Assembly (NCBI GenBank): GCA_002433595.1
Contig: DJIL01000031.1
Coordinates: 36,080 to 46,745, forward strand
From: a bacterium UBP8_UBA6595
Lineage (GTDB): Bacteria; Margulisbacteria; Marinamargulisbacteria; UBA6595
DNA length: 10,666 nt
Direction: 5' to 3'
Shown: piece by piece, positions 8,348-10,666 of the stretch
Position numbering within the stretch: position 1 is the first letter of the stretch
How the letters are laid out: the number at the start of each line of letters is the position of its first letter
The notes under the pieces: generated by a model
Databases searched by the model: none
The model's input: the letters and a program-made list of their open reading frames with translations, nothing else
What the model was told of the DNA's origin: nothing
Translations under genes and position numbers: made by a program

Positions 8348-8354
8348 CAGATGG

Positions 8355-8360
8355 CCCCTT
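8355..8360 (-). promoter_or_regulatory. Ribosome binding site favouring the GTG start of thiG
   Basis: On the minus strand AAGGGG lies 7 nt before the GTG at 8347 and 22 nt before the alternative ATG at 8332. In a window where most genes lack such a site, this favours the GTG. The start region also contains the 8-nt palindrome GTGTACAC (8340-8347). Confidence 0.45.
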
Positions 8361-8392
8361 GTCGTTAAGCCTTCTAAATCTTGCTAATCTTG

Positions 8393-8398
8393 ATTATA
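8393..8398 (-). promoter_or_regulatory. Possible -10 element for thiG-thiH operon
   Basis: A perfect TATAAT reads on the minus strand 45 nt upstream of the thiG GTG. No recognisable -35 hexamer lies 16-18 nt further upstream, so this is a half-promoter in AT-rich DNA and may be fortuitous. Confidence 0.3.
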
Positions 8399-8444
8399 AG
8401 CCGCCTATCGGCCGACTATATTCATTATCTTTTCTATTTTTTTT

Positions 8445-8511
8445 AATACTTCGCTGTTAAAAAACAATCGATTTGGAGGGTTGAATTCTATTTTCTCGTT
8501 TTCGAAGTATT
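8445..8511. repeat. 9-bp inverted repeat in AT-rich noncoding gap
   Basis: AATACTTCG (8445-8453) and CGAAGTATT (8503-8511) are perfect reverse complements separated by 49 nt. They lie in the gap 8348-8576 between thiG and tRNA-Arg, which otherwise holds poly-T/poly-A tracts and small palindromes (AGAAATTTCT at 8566-8575). I see no open reading frame of note and no convincing terminator there. The arms are AT-rich enough for chance to be a real possibility. Confidence 0.4.
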
Positions 8512-8576
8512 TCTTCAATTTGAATTTAAACTTCAATCCGTTTCGAACCCCGTACAGGTTTCTCAGAAATTTCTTT

Positions 8577-8653
8577 TGGTGCGCCCGGAGGGATTCGAAC
8601 CCCCGACCTGCGGATTCGAAGTCCGACGCTCTATCCAGCTGAGCTACAGGCGC
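8577..8653 (-). tRNA. tRNA-Arg (anticodon UCG)
   Basis: The minus strand folds as a full cloverleaf. Acceptor arms are GCGCCTG and CGGGCGC with one G-U pair; the D stem is GCTC/GAGC; the anticodon loop is CTTCGAA with TCG at 8617-8619; the T arm is CGGGG-GTTCGAAT-CCCTC-like. The discriminator is A (8580) and CCA is encoded (8577-8579). The outermost anticodon-stem pair is a T-C mismatch. UCG reads CGA best, and CGA is the dominant arginine codon in the neighbouring purB. A strong promoter sits just upstream. Confidence 0.97.
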
Positions 8654-8673
8654 ATTTTGAGTGCTATTTCTTT

Positions 8674-8702
8674 ATTATGCCGAAATCTAGACCAATTGAC
8701 AA
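8674..8702 (-). promoter_or_regulatory. Promoter of tRNA-Arg
   Basis: On the minus strand TTGTCA (8702-8697) and CATAAT (8679-8674) are each 5/6 matches to sigma-70 hexamers at the ideal 17-nt spacing. The predicted start near 8667 leaves a leader of about 14 nt before the mature tRNA. This is the best promoter in the window. Confidence 0.75.
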
Positions 8703-8729
8703 CCCCCTGCTCCCCTCAAAATTAACGCG

Positions 8730-9083
8730 CTACTCTGTATCTTGAAATAATACAGACAATGCCAGCACACCACCAACAACCGCTAAGTCTTTTAATAGTG
8801 CCATGAGTGCCCTTGCATCCCCCGCTAAATACGCTGGTAAATGAATGGTTAAAATAAAGATGCCAATCATAACCGCTAATCCCAAACATGCGCGATATGC
8901 TTTTACTTGAGTTAAGATAGCCGCCCCACTCAAAATAAGCGCAGCACCTGTAAAATATACCCAAACTATACCACCGGGTATAAACGATGGAACAACCGGC
9001 ACCATACCGTTAGCGTTCATAAAATGAAACAATCCAAACACAATCATTGGTATTGCAATAAATAGCCGAGACAGAAACATCAT
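8730..9083 (-). CDS. DoxX-family small membrane protein
   Basis: A 117-residue hydrophobic protein with four predicted membrane helices, at about residues 4-24, 38-58, 64-84 and 92-112. The segments FGLFHF near 17-22, [26 protein letters not shown] (about 33-58) and [14 protein letters not shown] match the DoxX/DoxD-like family (quinol-oxidase-associated or general small membrane proteins, mostly of unknown role). The start is clear: AAGGAG (minus strand, 9096-9091) stands 7 nt before the ATG. Two ATGs are adjacent (MM). It stands alone between two tRNA genes, 76 nt from tRNA-Arg and divergent from tRNA-Cys. No specific function can be read from the sequence; family membership is confident. 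Confidence 0.85.
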   Translation of the reverse strand: MMFLSRLFIAIPMIVFGLFHFMNANGMVPVVPSFIPGGIVWVYFTGAALILSGAAILTQVKAYRACLGLAVMIGIFILTIHLPAYLAGDARALMALLKDLAVVGGVLALSVLFQDTE

Positions 9084-9090
9084 AAATGGA

Positions 9091-9096
9091 CTCCTT
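9091..9096 (-). promoter_or_regulatory. Strong Shine-Dalgarno of the DoxX-family gene
   Basis: AAGGAG on the minus strand, 7 nt before the ATG, is the only near-consensus ribosome site in the window and fixes this gene's start at 9083. Confidence 0.8.
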
Positions 9097-9190
9097 TTTT
9101 ACGCTTACTAATCAACTGATCTGGGTACTTGGCATAAGTTATCAAATAATTAAGAATTTGTAAACACCCAGTACGTACACAAGTTCGTTG

Positions 9191-9220
9191 TTGCCCAATT
9201 GCAATTACTTAAGTTAGAAT
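9191..9220 (+). promoter_or_regulatory. Putative promoter of tRNA-Cys (and perhaps DUF502)
   Basis: TTGCCC (9191-9196, 4/6) and TAGAAT (9215-9220, 5/6) are spaced 18 nt apart, with a predicted start near 9227, about 18 nt before the mature tRNA. There is no obvious terminator between the tRNA and the next gene, so the same transcript could reach it. Confidence 0.55.
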
Positions 9221-9244
9221 TTAAATAATTGATAAGCGCAATAA

Positions 9245-9318
9245 GGCGGCATAGCCAAGTGGTAAGGCAGAGGTCTGCAACACCTTTACCCCCAGTTCGA
9301 CTCTGGGTGCCGCCTCCA
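9245..9318 (+). tRNA. tRNA-Cys (anticodon GCA)
   Basis: A complete cloverleaf. The acceptor stem is GGCGGCA/TGCCGCC, the D arm is GCC/GGC, the anticodon stem GAGGT/ACCTT carries loop CTGCAAC with GCA at 9277-9279, and the T arm is CCCAG-TTCGACT-CTGGG. The discriminator is U (9315), a known cysteine identity element, and CCA is encoded (9316-9318). Confidence 0.97.
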
Positions 9319-9348
9319 GGCTACTATTAATAACCCGTATATTTAATT

Positions 9349-9945
9349 ATGATTAAAGCTTCTATGTGGACCTATATTAAACGATACTTTATCTATGGCC
9401 TATTGGTAATTGTCCCCACAATTGTAACGATTTGGTTCTTTGTAGCTTCAATTCAAGTGCTCTCTCGCATGCTAAGCCCCCTGTTTGGACACAAATTGCC
9501 ATTTATTTGGATGTTGCTTTTATCCATTGTCATTGTAACGCTTGTGGGTATGCTAAGCCGATTATTTATTGGCCGCACAATTGTTGACTACATTGATGGC
9601 ATTATTGCTAAAATCCCAATTATTCGGACTGTTTACACTAGCGTACAACAACTCGTTGGCACGCTAACTATTCGAAATAAACACTTGTCTAAAGCTGTCT
9701 TAATTGAATACCCACGACCGGGCGTTTGGGCTATGGCTTTTATTACACAACACACTGTATCTGGGCTATATGACGCATCGGGCCAATCACTTGGAGCCGA
9801 TCGATGCGCTGTATTTGTGCCCACAACCCCCAACCCTACATCAGGATTCTTTCTATTTGTTAAAAAAGATGAAATTATTGAACTAAGTATTAGCGTTGAG
9901 CAAAGCATGAAAATGCTAATTTCAGCAGGAATCTTAACCAACTAA
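9349..9945 (+). CDS. DUF502 family membrane protein
   Basis: A 198-residue protein with two membrane helices (about residues 13-35 and 51-73) followed by a soluble C-terminal domain. Family hallmarks are visible in order: RYFIYGLLVIVPTIVTIWF, then IPIIRTVYTSVQQLVGTL, AVLIEYPRPGVWAMAFIT, VFVPTTPNPTSGFFLFV and the end SVEQSMKMLISAGI. The biochemical function of DUF502 proteins is not established, though they are widespread in bacteria, including Cyanobacteria. There is no Shine-Dalgarno before the ATG at 9349; an in-frame ATG at 9364 (MWTYIKRYF) also fits the family start. It lies 30 nt after tRNA-Cys, and its stop is 16 nt from the end of the convergent sodC, with no clear terminator between. 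Confidence 0.9.
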   Translation: MIKASMWTYIKRYFIYGLLVIVPTIVTIWFFVASIQVLSRMLSPLFGHKLPFIWMLLLSIVIVTLVGMLSRLFIGRTIVDYIDGIIAKIPIIRTVYTSVQQLVGTLTIRNKHLSKAVLIEYPRPGVWAMAFITQHTVSGLYDASGQSLGADRCAVFVPTTPNPTSGFFLFVKKDEIIELSISVEQSMKMLISAGILTN

Positions 9946-9961
9946 ACGGTCTATAACGCTT

Positions 9962-10564
9962 TTATTTTGTATTTTGAATGCCGATGACCCCAACGCCAAT
10001 CCGAGGCCCTGCATTGCCGCTTGGCTGAGAGCCATCATCTGGATTAGCATGCACGACGATGGATCGTCCTAAAATTGGGTTTTTTCCAGTTTGAATACTA
10101 ATTGTTGTGTCTATAAATGTTTGCTGTACACGGCCTTGAGCATCGGCTTTTAAATTGCCATACGAGCCGGCGTGTCGATTTTTATTCGGTGGCAATCCAT
10201 GAGGATTCCCTTCTGGATTATAATGCCCCCCTGCCGAGGTGCCATCTGCCGCTGTTCGATCCCCAAACTCATGCACATGAACGCCATGATTTTTTTTGGG
10301 ATTGAGTCCCTGCAAATCCACCCGAACACGTACCCCTTCATCGGTTTGAGTAAAATAAAACACGCCGGCAACCTGATTGCCCTCGGTTGGCTCAATAACG
10401 GCCACCGCATGATGAATACCCGACACATGGGCATGTGCGCCATCATGTTTACGATCACTGCCACACAATCCACAACCGGCTTGAACCATTACCGTTGAAA
10501 TGATTAGCGTTCCCATTAAAATCCCGAATACTGTTTGTTTTGTTGTTTGTTTGTTGAATATCAT
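9962..10564 (-). CDS. sodC: Exported Cu/Zn superoxide dismutase with altered metal site
   Basis: It is expected to dismutate superoxide outside the cytoplasm. From the ATG at 10564 the protein has 200 residues: a basic N-terminus, a hydrophobic stretch (about 13-28) and AGC at 29-31, suggesting a signal peptide, perhaps of a lipoprotein, although the residue at -3 is Q and the lipobox is imperfect. A histidine-rich segment follows (H40, H44, H46, H51, H52). The SOD core has copper ligands H96 and H98 (HVHEFGD), bridging H114 (GGHYNP), H172 (VVHA) and the active-site R188 (NAGPR). Zinc ligands H122 and H131 are kept, but the expected aspartate in RHAGD is S134, and both disulfide cysteines are replaced (R103, V191). 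The frame is open to 10645, but that extension overlaps typA and is rejected. It is divergent from typA. Confidence 0.9.
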   Translation of the reverse strand: MIFNKQTTKQTVFGILMGTLIISTVMVQAGCGLCGSDRKHDGAHAHVSGIHHAVAVIEPTEGNQVAGVFYFTQTDEGVRVRVDLQGLNPKKNHGVHVHEFGDRTAADGTSAGGHYNPEGNPHGLPPNKNRHAGSYGNLKADAQGRVQQTFIDTTISIQTGKNPILGRSIVVHANPDDGSQPSGNAGPRIGVGVIGIQNTK

Positions 10565-10570
10565 GATTAT

Positions 10571-10583
10571 AGTGTAGTACACT
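10571..10583. promoter_or_regulatory. 13-nt palindrome, candidate operator between sodC and typA
   Basis: AGTGTA-G-TACACT is a perfect inverted repeat centred in the 28-nt gap between the divergent start codons of sodC (10564) and typA (first possible ATG 10593). A TATAAT on the minus strand (10571-10566) and TTGAAT (10554-10559) with TACACT (10578-10583) on the plus strand, 18 nt apart, overlap it. Any protein bound here could affect both genes; no regulator is identified. Confidence 0.45.
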
Positions 10584-10592
10584 GATTCAACT

Positions 10593-10616
10593 ATGACAAT
10601 AAATATGACAATAAAA
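10593..10616 (+). repeat. 12-nt tandem duplication carrying two in-frame typA start codons
   Basis: ATGACAATAAAT (10593-10604) and ATGACAATAAAA (10605-10616) match at 11 of 12 positions and stay in frame. They offer two alternative starts, each encoding M-T-I. Confidence 0.75.
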
Positions 10617-10666
10617 AAAGAAAACAGACGTAACGTAGCAATCATTGCACACGTTGACCATGGAAA
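10605..10666 (+). CDS. typA: Ribosome-associated GTPase TypA/BipA, N-terminal fragment
   Basis: Only the first 20 or so codons are present; the gene runs off the window end. The translation MTIKKENRRN then VAIIAHVDHGK contains the G1 P-loop start (AHVDHGK) of translational GTPases. The RN(I/V)AIIAHVDHGK form directly at the N-terminus is typical of TypA/BipA, a ribosome-binding GTPase tied to stress and cold growth. LepA shares a similar motif (RNFSIIAHIDHGK), but V-D in place of I-D and the AII favour TypA. An in-frame ATG 12 nt upstream (10593) is an equally possible start. No Shine-Dalgarno is visible. Confidence 0.85.
   Translation, partial: MTIKKENRRNVAIIAHVDHG

Noticed and set aside
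8348..8576. TPP riboswitch upstream of thiG
   Set aside because: A CTGAGA occurs on the minus strand near the tRNA end, but the rest of the THI-box core (ACCC, GAACCTGATC, GGATAATGCC order) is missing, so the match is superficial.
9171..9178. GTACGTAC palindrome between the DoxX gene and tRNA-Cys as an operator
   Set aside because: An 8-nt palindrome in AT-rich spacer is expected by chance and is not aligned with a convincing promoter.
9633..9941. Minus-strand 102-codon open frame within the DUF502 gene
   Set aside because: Antisense shadow of a well-supported gene, without family resemblance.
10150..10498. Open frames of about 107 codons on both strands within sodC
   Set aside because: All lie within the SOD domain coding region, whose metal-ligand pattern settles the real frame.
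10566..10571. Perfect TATAAT on the minus strand as the sodC -10 box
   Set aside because: It is 2 nt from the sodC ATG, so transcription would start inside the gene. Using the next ATG (10516) would remove the basic part of the signal peptide. Probably fortuitous or part of the palindrome.
10565..10645. 27-residue N-terminal extension of SodC up to 10645
   Set aside because: It overlaps the typA coding start on the other strand. The ATG at 10564 already gives a basic N-region plus a hydrophobic segment that makes a normal signal peptide.
1..10666. Mobile elements, CRISPR arrays, defence or secretion systems
   Set aside because: No transposase, integrase, repeat-spacer pattern or flanking duplications; every substantial gene belongs to a recognisable family.

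Overview
The window is a compact stretch of ordinary bacterial housekeeping genes. There is no phage, insertion sequence, CRISPR array or toxin-antitoxin module. Base composition is moderately AT-rich (by eye, low-to-mid 40s % GC). The best clue to the host is the IMP dehydrogenase at 1435-2580. It is a short GuaB3-type enzyme without CBS domains, the form known mainly from Cyanobacteria and Actinobacteria. AT-rich composition argues against a typical actinobacterium, and most start codons have no Shine-Dalgarno sequence, which also fits a cyanobacterial-type lineage. No photosynthesis gene is present. A non-photosynthetic relative of Cyanobacteria (Vampirovibrionia/Melainabacteria-like) is my best guess, held with low-to-moderate confidence.

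Layout. (1) Positions 1-132 are a leader with promoter-like elements and a 10-bp tandem repeat. (2) Positions 133-5957 hold a tightly packed plus-strand run: purB, guaB3, guaA, mgtE and a short recO, with gaps of 9 and 4 nt and then overlaps of 1 and 4 nt. PurB completes AMP synthesis, GuaB3 and GuaA take IMP through XMP to GMP, MgtE imports Mg2+, and RecO serves recombinational repair. (3) This run meets head-on, with overlapping stop codons, a minus-strand run thiG-thiH-5-formyl-THF cyclo-ligase (8347 down to 5954), whose first two genes make the thiazole half of thiamine. (4) A 229-nt AT-rich gap is followed by a minus-strand tRNA-Arg(UCG) with a clear promoter, then a minus-strand DoxX-family membrane protein. 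(5) A plus-strand tRNA-Cys(GCA) lies 30 nt upstream of a DUF502 membrane protein. (6) An exported Cu/Zn superoxide dismutase (minus strand) is divergent from the first codons of typA/bipA, which runs off the window end. A perfect 13-nt palindrome lies in their short shared control region.

I found no previously undescribed system. The points most worth a second look are the GuaB3 enzyme inside a purine operon, a SodC that has lost one zinc ligand and both disulfide cysteines, a RecO without its zinc-finger part, CGA-dominated arginine codons next to a tRNA-Arg(UCG), and the palindrome and duplicated start codon between sodC and typA.
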